Part shown: piece by piece, positions 45,699 to 54,708 of the stretch
Numbering within the stretch: position 1 is the stretch's first letter
How the letters are laid out: every line of letters starts with the position of its first letter
From: Anthoceros angustus
Lineage: Eukaryota > Streptophyta > Anthocerotopsida > Anthocerotales > Anthocerotaceae
Length of the DNA stretch: 64,000 nucleotides
Reading direction: 5' to 3'
Assembly: GCA_010909165.1 (NCBI GenBank)
Contig: MU008156.1
Span: 62,001-126,000 of the forward strand
Made by a program: the position numbers and the translations under genes
Notes under the pieces: generated by a model
The model's input: only the letters and a program-made list of their open reading frames with translations
Database searches by the model: none
Told to the model about the DNA's origin: nothing

Positions 45699-45921
45699 TA
45701 AGGAAATTATATGTAGATGTAGATTTATTACATAAATAATAACATTGTATATTCAAGAGAACAACAACAACAACGAAAAAGAAACTAAACACAACAACTA
45801 AAACATGGATAGATTGTGACTATTATTAGCGAGACATAACCCTAAGCGAAGGGTGAAGACATTTTTAACTGTACACACTATAGAAAGCTAGACATAATAT
45901 AACTCTAATCTCATGCTAACA
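45699..45921 (-). repeat. 3' LTR of minus-strand Copia element
   Basis: On the minus strand it starts tgttagcatgagatta and ends atttcctta. It matches 52225-52448 apart from small indels. Confidence 0.88.
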
Positions 45922-46190
45922 CATTATACTTCTCCCCTTGTTGGATTCTGACGGTCGGACGTCTCCTCTTCGTCTTCTCCTCCACGGGGCGCATGTGAGG
46001 CCTTGAAATTTGAAATTTGGCGTAAAACTCATTGTGTGTGTGTCTTGGATCGCATCACACGCTGCCTTTTAAAGCAGCGATGGGCGTGTCAGCAAAACTT
46101 GGACGGTGCGGCTAGCATGCTATAGCATGCCTCTTCACTTCAAGCCTTATCATTTGTAAGCTGTTGGGGCGTAGGATTTCAGAGCTCAGG

Positions 46191-47031
46191 ATGTCGTCCT
46201 CATCTAATGACTGCACTCCTGTAAAGCGTCGCGTCTACCACCGTGACACTCTAGGGCGGTTTGCAAGCACACGAGCTAGAGCGACGCCTCCTCTCGGTGG
46301 CGAAATGCTCCTGGCACTCGGCGTGGCAGTGGAGGCGTCGCGAGGAAGACCACGCGGCACAACTCGAGCTTTGCGGAGGCGGTGCGCTTGTTAGGAGGCC
46401 TGTGTCCTCTCACGGGCATTGGCTCTTGCGCGATGTGGCTCACGCATGGGCAGCCTCCTAAAGAGATTGTTCTCAAGAGACAACTGTGACAAGCTCCGCT
46501 TCAAAGCTGGTGAGTTCGCATATGCTGATTCTGATCATAGGCCTGCGGTGCCGACGAAGTTTCCAGTTCCAGCAGATTCTGATGAAGAAACCAAGATTGT
46601 GAGCCTTGGCTCTTTTGCAATTCCTTGTACCCCACTGTGGTATAAGTGCCCATACACCCGCCATAGGATGGTCAGAGTGAGGGTAGAGCACTGCCGTGAG
46701 TTCAAGCGCCATGTGGTCAGCTTCTACCGTAAGTGTACCCTGTCCACTGTTTACGCTAGCATCCCTGTTGATTCACTTCTCACGTTTTCTGATAAGCTCC
46801 CACTTGCCCTGCAGGATCTGAATCAAGGCTAGAGGAGGAGCGAAGCCTTGAGACCGAGGAGAGGATCTCTTACACGGAGCGTAAGAAAAGGAACTCTCCA
46901 AGATCGGAAGAAAGCTTCACCACTGCTTCCGAGCATGACCCTGATTCCACTGAGCCTGATTCTTTTGGCAGTCGTGCAAGTGTGGCCATAGATAGTGAGG
47001 AAGAAGACAGTGTGGACTGGGGACGTGACTA
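46191..47031 (+). CDS. Antisense ORF in the 3' region of the Copia element, unknown protein
   Basis: Opposite to pol, three plus-strand blocks read as one protein: from ATG 46191 (KRRVYHRDTLGRFAS), then 46419-46820 (DKLRFKAGEFAYADSDHRPA, IPCTPLWYKCPYTRHRMVRV, EFKRHVVSFYRKCTLSTVYA), and 46815-47031 (LEEERSLETEERISYTERKK, ending VDWGRD). Shifts lie near 46300-46430 and 46820. The C terminus is strongly acidic and Ser-rich. It stops at 47031, 14 bases from the stop of pol on the other strand (47045), so the two are tail to tail. No family recognised. Antisense ORFs between pol and the 3' LTR are known in some large plant LTR elements, mostly Gypsy (from memory). It could instead be a captured host gene. 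Confidence 0.5.
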
Positions 47032-47044
47032 GTAGTTTAGGTTA

Positions 47045-50000
47045 CTAGGCAGCAGGACTGAGGAAGTCGCTAGGCTTCCCCATTCCAAGACCTTTCATGT
47101 GCCTCTCGCGCAGCTCCCTTCCTAGAGCTTTAGTCATAACGTCTGCTGGATTTTCTGCTGTCTATGTCCCCGGCATAATCTGAGTCAGTATATACATCCA
47201 GTTCAAGGGCGACATCAGGTTTGTACTTGTAAACAATTCCATACTGTGCTGTCCCTTTTAGGTATCGAAATACCCTTTTGACACAAGTCCAGTGCTCCTG
47301 TCCAGGGTTTTCTAGGTATTGGGAAAGCACGCTTGTCGAATATGCCACTTCTGGACGAGTAGTATTAGCAGCATATATGAGCTTCCCTACTGCTTTGCGG
47401 TAAGGAACAGGAAGCATCTTGTCCTTTTCAGCCTGTGTTCGCGGGCTCATAGAATTGCTGAGCTTAAGCCCACTTGGTAATGGCGTGACTGCAGGATTCG
47501 CATCTTTGAGTCCAAGCTGGTCTGCGCTATCGAGAAGGTACCTAGGTTGAGTAAGAGTCAAGATTCTCCTCTTTCGATCCCTCTGAATATGAATGCCAAG
47601 GCAGCTTTGTAAAGCTCCTAAATTTGACATCTCGAACTTCTTGGATAGCAGGCCATTGATCTTTGTGATGAATGAGGCGACGGCGCAGTATCAAGTCGTC
47701 ACATATCTGACGAGGTAACATATCCCCGCCCGTACAGCGTATAGACTACTGTCTGAGACACATTTGACAAAGCCTAGAGCTCGCAGTTCCTCATCTAGGA
47801 CTGAATTCCATTCAAGAGCAGACTGTTGTAAACCATACAGGGTTTTGATCAGGCGAAGGACATGGTCCTCTTTCCCCTTTACTATAGCCTGTTGGTTGCT
47901 GCATATAGATCTCGGTATCCAGTTTGCCGTGCAAGAAGGCTGTTTTAACGTCAAACATTTCCAACTCATAGTCATGGTGTGCTGCCACTGCACATAGGAC
48001 ACGAAACGTGGCGAGCTTCACCACTGGAGCATAAGTCTCCAGGTAATCAAGACCTGGTACTTGGGAGAAACCACGAGCGACAAGCCTGGCTTTGTACCTG
48101 TCAAAGGTACCATCTGCTTTGACTTTAAGTTTGAATACCCATTTACAGGACACCATCTTGCGTCCAGGAGGTAATTTAGCAAGTTCCCAAGTGCCATTTG
48201 TGATGAGACTGTCGTATTCAGACTGAATGGCCTTTTGCCATTCTGCAGCATCTGGCCTACTCAAGGCTTCTTCATAGGTGCGAGGCTCTATAGGATCCAG
48301 ACTGGTAGCATGAGCACGTGTCGAACCTGACCTGAAGTCATGTGATTGGTAGTAATCAGGAGCACGTCTTTCTCTTGCCGGATATCGACGTTCAAGGTGT
48401 TCAGGCTGTTCCACTACGTCAACTTCATCATCACTGTCCAGGATAACAGCTGCATCGTCTGTAACTTCATCGTCAATAGCATCTGGATCAGGTATGTCTG
48501 GTTCGGGTTGTGGCTCAACAGCAATAGGAGGTTGCTGCTGCGGCGCATCAAGATCAGCAAAGGCATCCTCTGCTGGGTCGACTTCATTGTCATTCTGAAT
48601 TTGATCTTGGTGTTCTTCCCCCCCTGCAGGAGCAATCTCCTCAGGTGTTGAATCATCAAAGAAGGTGAGTGCGGGAAGGGTAGACAAATCAGCAACATCA
48701 GCTGAAGTGGGAGGAGCTCCCACTGGCGTCCAAACACGGCCTTCATCAAAGGTAACACTGCGGGCGTAGAGAACCTTGTTCTGAGAGACATCATATAGTT
48801 TATAAGCTTTGATGCCCTCAGTGTATCCTATCATAAGGAGTTTCCTGGCCTTTGTAGATAGCTTCTTCCGCTTCTCCTTGGGAATGAGAGCATAAGCGAT
48901 ACAACCAAAAGTTTGAAGATGAAGGATAGAAGGTTTTCTGCCGAAGAAGGCCTCATATGGCGTCTGACCTACAACTGCAGTGGTAGGCAACCTGTTTCTC
49001 AAGTACACAGCTGTCATTAGGGCCTCAGCCCAGTAGGGTAAAGGCAAGGTAGCCTGATGAAGCAAGGATGAGACCATCTCCTGCAGCGTCAAGTTCGGAG
49101 CGCACGCCACCATTTTCTTGTGGTGTATGTAAAGCGGCGGTGTATGGTCTATCCCCTCCTCTGTACAGTAGTGCTGAAATTCTTTAGATGTGAATTCTCC
49201 TCCGTTATCAGATCGGAGTGTTTTGAGCTGTTTTTCTGTCCATCTCTCAACATACTTCAAGTAAGCTTTGAATTGAGAGAAGGCTTCACTCTTGGCCTTC
49301 AGGATATAAGCCATGACGAATCTTGTCTTGTCGTCAGTGAAGGTCAGGAAGTACTTGCCACCGCCTATTGAAGGCTGTGACAATGGCCCACAAATATCAG
49401 TGTGGACTAGTTCGAGAACTTCCGAAGCTCTATGTGGAGTCCTGTTTTTGAAGGCTGCTTGGTGGCGCTTGGATAACACACAAGCTTCACACAAAGGTAA
49501 GACAGGAAGAGTACCGATCTTTCCATCATAGTATAGGTCACTGGTGGCCAGTTTCTGCAGCTTGACACCATGTGGATGACCTAACCTATTGTGCCATAAC
49601 CTGGCTTTGTCCGTTTGATGTGTAGGTGGAAGGTCACCTTGTGACGTCAAGTGGGACTGCACAGGAATGCTGTGCAAGTGAAGTCGGAAGAGATCGTGAT
49701 CTGAAGATCCATAAGCTAAGACCTTGCGATGATCAAAAGCATCTAGGATCTGACACTCTGTAAGAGTGAACAGAATGTGACTGTTGTTGTCCATATTTAA
49801 TTGCCTGACAGAAATGAGATTTCTGGTCATTTCAGGTACGTAGTACACATTGGTGAGGGACAACTTTAGCCCCGAAGGAACAGGAAGGATCACTGTGCCC
49901 TTACCTGGAGACACCAATGCCCTGTTATCACCTAGATAGACAAACTGGTCCTTTACTTGCCTATAGGTGACGAAGGCATTTCTATCAAAGCAAATGTGCG

Positions 50001-50445
50001 CTGTTGCACCTGTGTCCAGGTACCACTCTTGAAATGGTCTAGACTCTGCTTTAGCTGATAAGCATGTGAGAAAAACTAGAGGTTTAGCAAACTCTCTTAC
50101 CCCTACTGTCAGGGCTGAAGGAGAGGATTGCTTCTTTACTACAACGTGTGTCTCAGCATTCGCATTGCCCTCCTTGCGAGGTATGCCAGCTTGCTTCTTT
50201 CGACACTCGTTCTCCCAATGGCCGGGAATCTTGCACCAGTTGCACTTCCCGATCTTTTTGGGTTTCTTCTGTGAGGAAGCTCCATGTGAGCTTCCAGCAC
50301 CAGGTGTAGTAAGTTTGCCTCTAAAGTTTGATTTGCCGCCTCTACCCTTGTTTGAGGTGTAGAGTGCTTGCTGTTTCCCATGCTTAGGTCCACCTCTCGT
50401 GGCTTCTTCCTGGAGAAGTGCTCCCACTAGCTCAGAAAAGGTCAT
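47045..50445 (-). pseudogene. Copia pol polyprotein: protease, integrase, reverse transcriptase, partial RNase H
   Basis: The first 877 codons (50445-47812) are open. They hold the gag tail with zinc knuckle CNWCKIPGHWENEC (about residue 69), protease WYLDTGATAHI (about 141), a GAG-pre-integrase block (RLWHNRLGHPHGVKLQKLAT), integrase HTDICGP and LRSDNGGEF, and RVT_2 from [20 protein letters not shown] to MFDVKTAFLHGKLDTEIYMQ. The frame then shifts at about 47870 (LRLIKTLYGLQQSALEWNSV follows in another frame). The YVDD box is damaged (ICDD near 47700), and 47630-47165 continues to TDSDYAGD. The RNase H core is deleted and the reading jumps to NPADVMTKALGRELRERHMK, ending at 47045. The region of the third integrase acidic residue is scrambled by two compensating shifts near 49080-49130. 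Not autonomous. Confidence 0.92.
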
Positions 50446-51041
50446 AAGAGGTAGTTTGATTTGGCAGCAGATGCCAGCTTCTGAGCTTGTGCCTGTGATG
50501 TATTGTACGAGGTCACAAAGTTCGACCAGGAGGCAGGTAAGGAAAGCATTAGATAGAGTGCTAACATAACTTCCTTAACAGCTTCTTGTGTTGTTCCTTC
50601 CAACTTAGAGACCAGATGTCTAAAGGTAGCAACGCGTTTTTCAACTGAGTCACCATCTCGCATCCTGCAGAATTGAAGGTTCTTGAGGGCTGCCATCTGG
50701 CTGGTTGAATTGCCACCGGAGTAAAGTTCACGAAGTCTAGACCAGATATCTGATGCAGATGTGGCTCCTGAAGTGTGCCTCAACATATCAGAAGTTAGGC
50801 CACCCCTTATCATGTACATGGCTGCGTCGTTTCTGACTGTCCATGCCTTAACAGTTGCTGCATCGCCTGTGTCTAATTTATCATCTCCGGTGGTTATGTC
50901 CCAGAGTCCTTTGTTCTGAAGAGCTCCCTTCATTCTCATTACCCAGATATCGTAATTCTCCCCCCCAAACCTATCCTTTTCCTTAAACATGTCACTACCT
51001 ATGTTATAGGACACTTTGGGTGTGGTGTCTTCATCACCCAT
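50442..51041 (-). CDS. Copia gag protein, 199 aa, shifted into pol
   Basis: MGDEDTTPKVSYNIGSDMFK starts 0.13 kb after the upstream ORF. DRFGGENYDIWVMRMKGALQ, ASDIWSRLRELYSGGNSTSQ and LMLSLPASWSNFVTSYNTSQ are the Copia-type gag (UBN2/retrotran_gag) landmarks. Gag forms the cytoplasmic particle that packages element RNA. The frame ends in SNYLL at 50442. The next frame continues at once with KLPLMTFSELVGALLQEEAT, the normal gag continuation, so one base was lost or gained near 50460. A programmed shift is not needed to explain it. Confidence 0.88.
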   Translation of the reverse strand: MGDEDTTPKVSYNIGSDMFKEKDRFGGENYDIWVMRMKGALQNKGLWDITTGDDKLDTGDAATVKAWTVRNDAAMYMIRGGLTSDMLRHTSGATSASDIWSRLRELYSGGNSTSQMAALKNLQFCRMRDGDSVEKRVATFRHLVSKLEGTTQEAVKEVMLALYLMLSLPASWSNFVTSYNTSQAQAQKLASAAKSNYLL

Positions 51042-51168
51042 GTTTGTAGGATTTAACGGACACTAGTATGTGAAGTTGTAACCTGTGCTGTGCAGGTTAA
51101 TCACAACAAGTTGTCTAAGGACGGATGTTAGAGGGTGGATGATACCTAGTTCATGAAGACATCAGCAA

Positions 51169-51909
51169 TCACAGCACGTTAGCAGGGTTAGGAACTCTGC
51201 GTTGTGCGGCTGCTACTCTGCTGTCTATTTTTGCATGCCTCATCTCCCACCTATTAAATGCGTAGGTGGAACATGATGGGCAAGAGACGGGTGAATCAAA
51301 TCTGTGACTTCTGTTTGTTTTATCTGTATGCCTGCATGCAACTCCACGGAGAGGGGGATTAGCAAGCAATTGTGGTTTCAGCAAAGTCAACAGTTTGAAG
51401 TCCAGGTGAGAGATTTGTTCTTTCAGGTCTTGAATATCCACACTAGAAGCAATTAGACGCCGAGTGACGCTGCTATGATTTCTGTCTATGTGGTTTTGAT
51501 GTGATTCAAGCCTGGTTAGTAAATGTGAAATCTCTGTGCCTGGTGCAGCATGTGTTGTAAGAAATCCCCTCTGATTAGGGTTACCAGCAGGAGCTTGCTG
51601 CAATTGCACCTCTTGTGGATTTGGCTGTCTGGGAAAATGAGGAGCAAAAATCAAGTGTCTCTGATCAGGATAGAGAGTCCCCACTATTGTATTGAAGGCC
51701 TCCCGTAGTTCTCTGCAGAGATCAGGCAAATCTTGATTGTACCTTGTCAAGCCGGGTGTCTTGATGGATTTGCTCCACAAGATATACTGTTTGATTTGAT
51801 TTCTTTGCCTCATTGTGTTTACGCTTTCGGTAGCGCGGAGACAATTGTCTCCATCTGCGACCATTTGTGGCGAATTTATGTGACTTGTAAAATCACGGAC
51901 TATATGCAT
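51169..51909 (-). CDS. Extra ORF between 5' LTR and gag of the Copia element, 246 aa, unknown
   Basis: An uninterrupted ATG-started ORF in the sense direction of the element, ending 127 bp before gag. It is rich in His, Gln, Asn and Arg and carries ELREAFNTIVGTLYPD, RGFLTTHAAPGTEISHLLTR, SVDIQDLKEQISHLDFKLLT and a C-terminal VSCPSCSTYAFNRWEMR. No known domain is recognised. A homologue lies at 36771-37465, outside any complete element. Copia elements normally have gag next to the leader, so an ORF here is unusual. It is either an accessory element gene or a captured host gene; conservation of the CxxC and GFLTTHAA motifs in the homologue argues for past selection. Confidence 0.7.
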   Translation of the reverse strand: MHIVRDFTSHINSPQMVADGDNCLRATESVNTMRQRNQIKQYILWSKSIKTPGLTRYNQDLPDLCRELREAFNTIVGTLYPDQRHLIFAPHFPRQPNPQEVQLQQAPAGNPNQRGFLTTHAAPGTEISHLLTRLESHQNHIDRNHSSVTRRLIASSVDIQDLKEQISHLDFKLLTLLKPQLLANPPLRGVACRHTDKTNRSHRFDSPVSCPSCSTYAFNRWEMRHAKIDSRVAAAQRRVPNPANVL

Positions 51910-52212
51910 TAAATGCTATTTTCAATAATTCTTAGAAACCAATATGCAGGATTTGGCGGTTGTTCTAGTGTACCTCTGCCAGAATTGCCTAGGGCAATCT
52001 GACCAGAGATGCACTGGAACAAGCTCCAGATTTAGCACATCTGTTTATAAAATATAAAGAAAATTTCTACAAAAGCCATTTCCACACGTTCTTTTCTTTT
52101 CTCAACTAGAAACCTAGTTTCTAATTGAAAACAAGCAAAAAAGACATGATTGTGCATGAAATAAGATGCACAATCTAATGTGCACTCATTTGAATGCAAC
52201 CTACATCTAGGT

Positions 52213-52224
52213 GCTCTGATACCA
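52213..52224 (-). other. Primer-binding site (initiator tRNA-Met type)
   Basis: gctctgatacca on the plus strand is the complement of tggtatcagagc, the standard Copia primer site. It directly adjoins the LTR. Confidence 0.88.
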
Positions 52225-52448
52225 TAAGAAATTATATGTAGATGTAGATTTATTACATAAATAATAACATTGTATATTCAAGAGAACAACAACAACAAGA
52301 AAAGAAACTAAACACAACTTAACTAAAACATGAATGGGTGTGACTATTCGTAACAGACATAACCCTAGCGAAGAGGTAAGACATTTTTAACTATGTACAC
52401 ACTATATAAAGCTGGACATAATATAACCCTAATCTCATAATGCTAACG
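52225..52448 (-). repeat. 5' LTR of minus-strand Copia element
   Basis: On the minus strand it ends atttctta next to the primer site. Its other end (cgttagcattatgag) corresponds to tgttagcatgag of the 3' LTR with the first T changed to C. Confidence 0.85.
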
Positions 52449-52892
52449 GCTATTCCTATTCCTACAATACACCACTTTTAGCAATGGGGTGCCACTCCAT
52501 GTTTTACCTCACCCATGCCATGTCTGTGGCCGAGGCGGTATCCCTTGACAAACCACACTTGGGCAGGCGCCCTCAAAGCATGCCACCTTACGCCCATGGG
52601 CATCGGCGGCTGGCCAGCTCCCCAACACGCTCTGCCCATGTGGGCGGCCGGTGTGTGCGCCTCCCCATGTCCTCCTCATAGGCTATCTTTTTAAAAATAA
52701 ATAGTTAATGGTTCAAGACGTATGTAACTTGGGATAGTTGCTCAAGTGGTTGAAGAAAAAGTATAGTTTCAAAAAGGTCTTGAGTTGAAAACCTCTATTG
52801 GCATTTCAAAACAACTTGTTGATTTTAGGGACACGGGCATGGGCGCATGGGCAACCAACTTTGTTCATTTTAAGGACACTGGCATTGCCTTA

Positions 52893-53133
52893 AAGCCCAA
52901 GTGGTTGCATTGAGTGCCAAAAGGTTGAAGACCAAGCCCAAGTGGTTGCATTGAGTGCCAAAAGGTTGAAGACCAAGCCCAAGTGGTTGCATTGAGTGCC
53001 AGAAGGTTGAAGACCAAGCCCAAGTGGTTACATTGAGTGCCAGAAGGTTGAAGACCAAGTGGTTGCATTGAGTGCCAGAAGGTTGAAGACCAAGCCCAAG
53101 TGGTTGCATTGAGTGCTAGAAGGTTGAAGACCA
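52893..53133 (+). repeat. 41-bp minisatellite, about six copies
   Basis: Units beginning aagcccaagtggttgcattg start at 52893, 52934, 52975, 53016, about 53057 (a shortened 35-bp unit) and 53092. The motif exists once, inverted, at about 39960-40013 in transposon copy 1, so this is a local expansion of transposon sequence. The unit length is not a multiple of three, so any former coding frame is destroyed. Confidence 0.93.
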
Positions 53134-53716
53134 CGACTGACGAGCTTTTGGATGAAGGTCAGCAAATCCTAAATGTTGTGTGACAGTCGACACCGTCGGA
53201 AGCTCAGCCCAAGAATTATACTAATGAATACGAGCAAGCATTGGAGGAAAATAGCGGCTTTGTGGCAGGGATATGGACCGCCTTGAATTTGGCGGTGGTC
53301 CTTGACTTCGATGTCGGTGTGCATGGGAGAGTTGCTAGGCCGCCCTCTTGAATGATTTTTGTTGATGCTGATGACCACTTCCTCCTTTAGCAATTGTTTA
53401 TTGCAAGGTTTTCACGAATACTGAAATGAGACTCTCGCAAGTACAAGCATGATTTTTATTGTGTTCCACCACTTGAAAAGTAAATGTTTTCGGTTGTAAT
53501 AAACAGATACAAACGGCAGCCCACTGTACATTCTACAAAAACGCAGATGGGCCCGCGCCCTACAGTGCTCTAGTTCTGGGGTGTAGAATTGAAAGTGCGT
53601 CTTTTATCAAAGATATGGACTCAGAAAGGGTGTGCCCATTATCAAAGCTTGGAAACTGTGACAAGGGGGTGTTATTTCGACCGAAGGGGTTACTATATTC
53701 CCCCTTCAAAAATTAT

Positions 53717-54708
53717 CATGTTAGAAGATGAGTCTGTCACGGACCAGAGCCTTCCTGCATTGCAAAAATCCGACTGCCCTGGAGTTACAGCTGGTGGTGG
53801 TGACAGTGGCAGCACGGCTTGTTGTTGTTGCTCATTACGCTGGGCTGCGAACGCGTATTCGAGTGGAGGCTAGGAAGTTGCCTGAATTTCTTGGATGGAG
53901 GCCCAGGAGAGAAGGTGTCAGAATCGGGAGCGAATCTCCTTTCTCCCGCGTGCCTGCTTGTTGCCGCAACAGCAGATTCAAGGAGCTGCAATGGCTGAGC
54001 GAGGGCAGGGGCTTTCTCTGCCGTCCCTGCCAAGTCGACGGGGTTTTCAACACTCCATATCTATGTTCCGTGAGGTATGAAGAGAAAAGTGTCATCATCA
54101 TGCACAGTTCGCTTTTAGTAATGGGCTCTTTTGAAGAGATTGTCTCCATCGGCTTGTATGGAAGCGCATCCCTAGGCTTCGGAAGGAAAGGGAGGAGGTT
54201 GACGACAAGAAGCAAAGCCTAAGCATCGCTGACCTTACTTGATCAGAGACGTATAGCTGTTAAGCTTCCAGCAATCAGCCCATCGACAGTCGGGTAAGAA
54301 GTTGGAGTTTCAGCATACACGTTACCAGCAAAGTTTGCTGTGCTGTCTGTGTCTGTACTAATCCCACGAGGCAAGGGTTTCATCACTTGCAGAAAGCCCG
54401 AGGTCCAAAAGCCGCCTGACATGGTGGGACGAGTTCCTGCTGGCTGCGTCTAACTTCAAATCTGCCACGCCAGGGCCCGCTCCCCCCGGAGCGGTGCTTC
54501 TGAACTGGAAGGTTGAGGTTGAACTGGAAAATATGCACCATCTCCTTGACAATCTAAGCAGAAGAAGAATGAAGAATTTTATTTAAGTCCACTTAAGGAT
54601 GGATTTCCGTCATGGGACTTGGTACTTAACAACTTGTACTTGTACAAGCAGCATGGCTACGCCACTGGTCGCGTTCGCTCATTCCTTTTACACTATTTAA
54701 ACATAGCT
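53717..54708. other. 3' flank of the polyphenol oxidase gene
   Basis: Several open frames on both strands (53728-54222 +, 54215-53835 -, 54552-54358 -) have no family resemblance. Further 3' exons of the polyphenol oxidase (a C-terminal KFDV domain) might lie here, but I cannot recognise one with confidence. Confidence 0.35.

Larger units (their letters stand above)
45699..52448 (-). mobile_element. Copia (Ty1) LTR retrotransposon with two extra ORFs, 6.75 kb
   Basis: LTRs at 52225-52448 (5' on the minus strand) and 45699-45921 (3') are closely similar. The primer site (tggtatcagagc on the minus strand) lies at 52213-52224. A polypurine aaggggagaag occupies 45930-45940 (minus). Order on the minus strand: LTR, extra ORF 51909-51169, gag 51041-50442, pol 50445-47045, about 1.1 kb of 3' region carrying an antisense ORF, LTR. 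It is much better preserved than the other Copia copy, with only a few frame breaks. A clear target duplication was not found. Confidence 0.92.
44204..53716 (-). mobile_element. En/Spm-like DNA transposon, copy 2, interrupted by Copia
   Basis: Left end ataatttttgaaggagg (44204-44220). The right end ccccttcaaaaattat (53701-53716) is its inverted complement with one mismatch over 16 bases. 44204-45360 matches copy 1 (37494-38620) in the same orientation, with preserved minus-strand coding at 44905-44600 and 45276-44977. A Copia element occupies 45699-52448. Beyond it, 52880-53300 matches copy 1 39770-40030 but in opposite orientation. The inverted ends make one element the simplest reading; an internal inversion or two abutting copies are alternatives. 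Confidence 0.55.

Noticed and set aside
50440-50470. Programmed frameshift between gag and pol
   Set aside because: The shift falls inside conserved gag sequence that continues in the next frame, there is no clear slippery site, and Copia elements normally use one continuous frame; an ordinary indel explains it.
52893-53133. CRISPR-like array
   Set aside because: Direct 41-bp tandem repeats without spacers; the single copy elsewhere shows a transposon origin.
54358-54552. Possible KFDV-domain exon of the polyphenol oxidase
   Set aside because: The minus-strand reading has no convincing KFDV motif, and no splice pair could be fixed.
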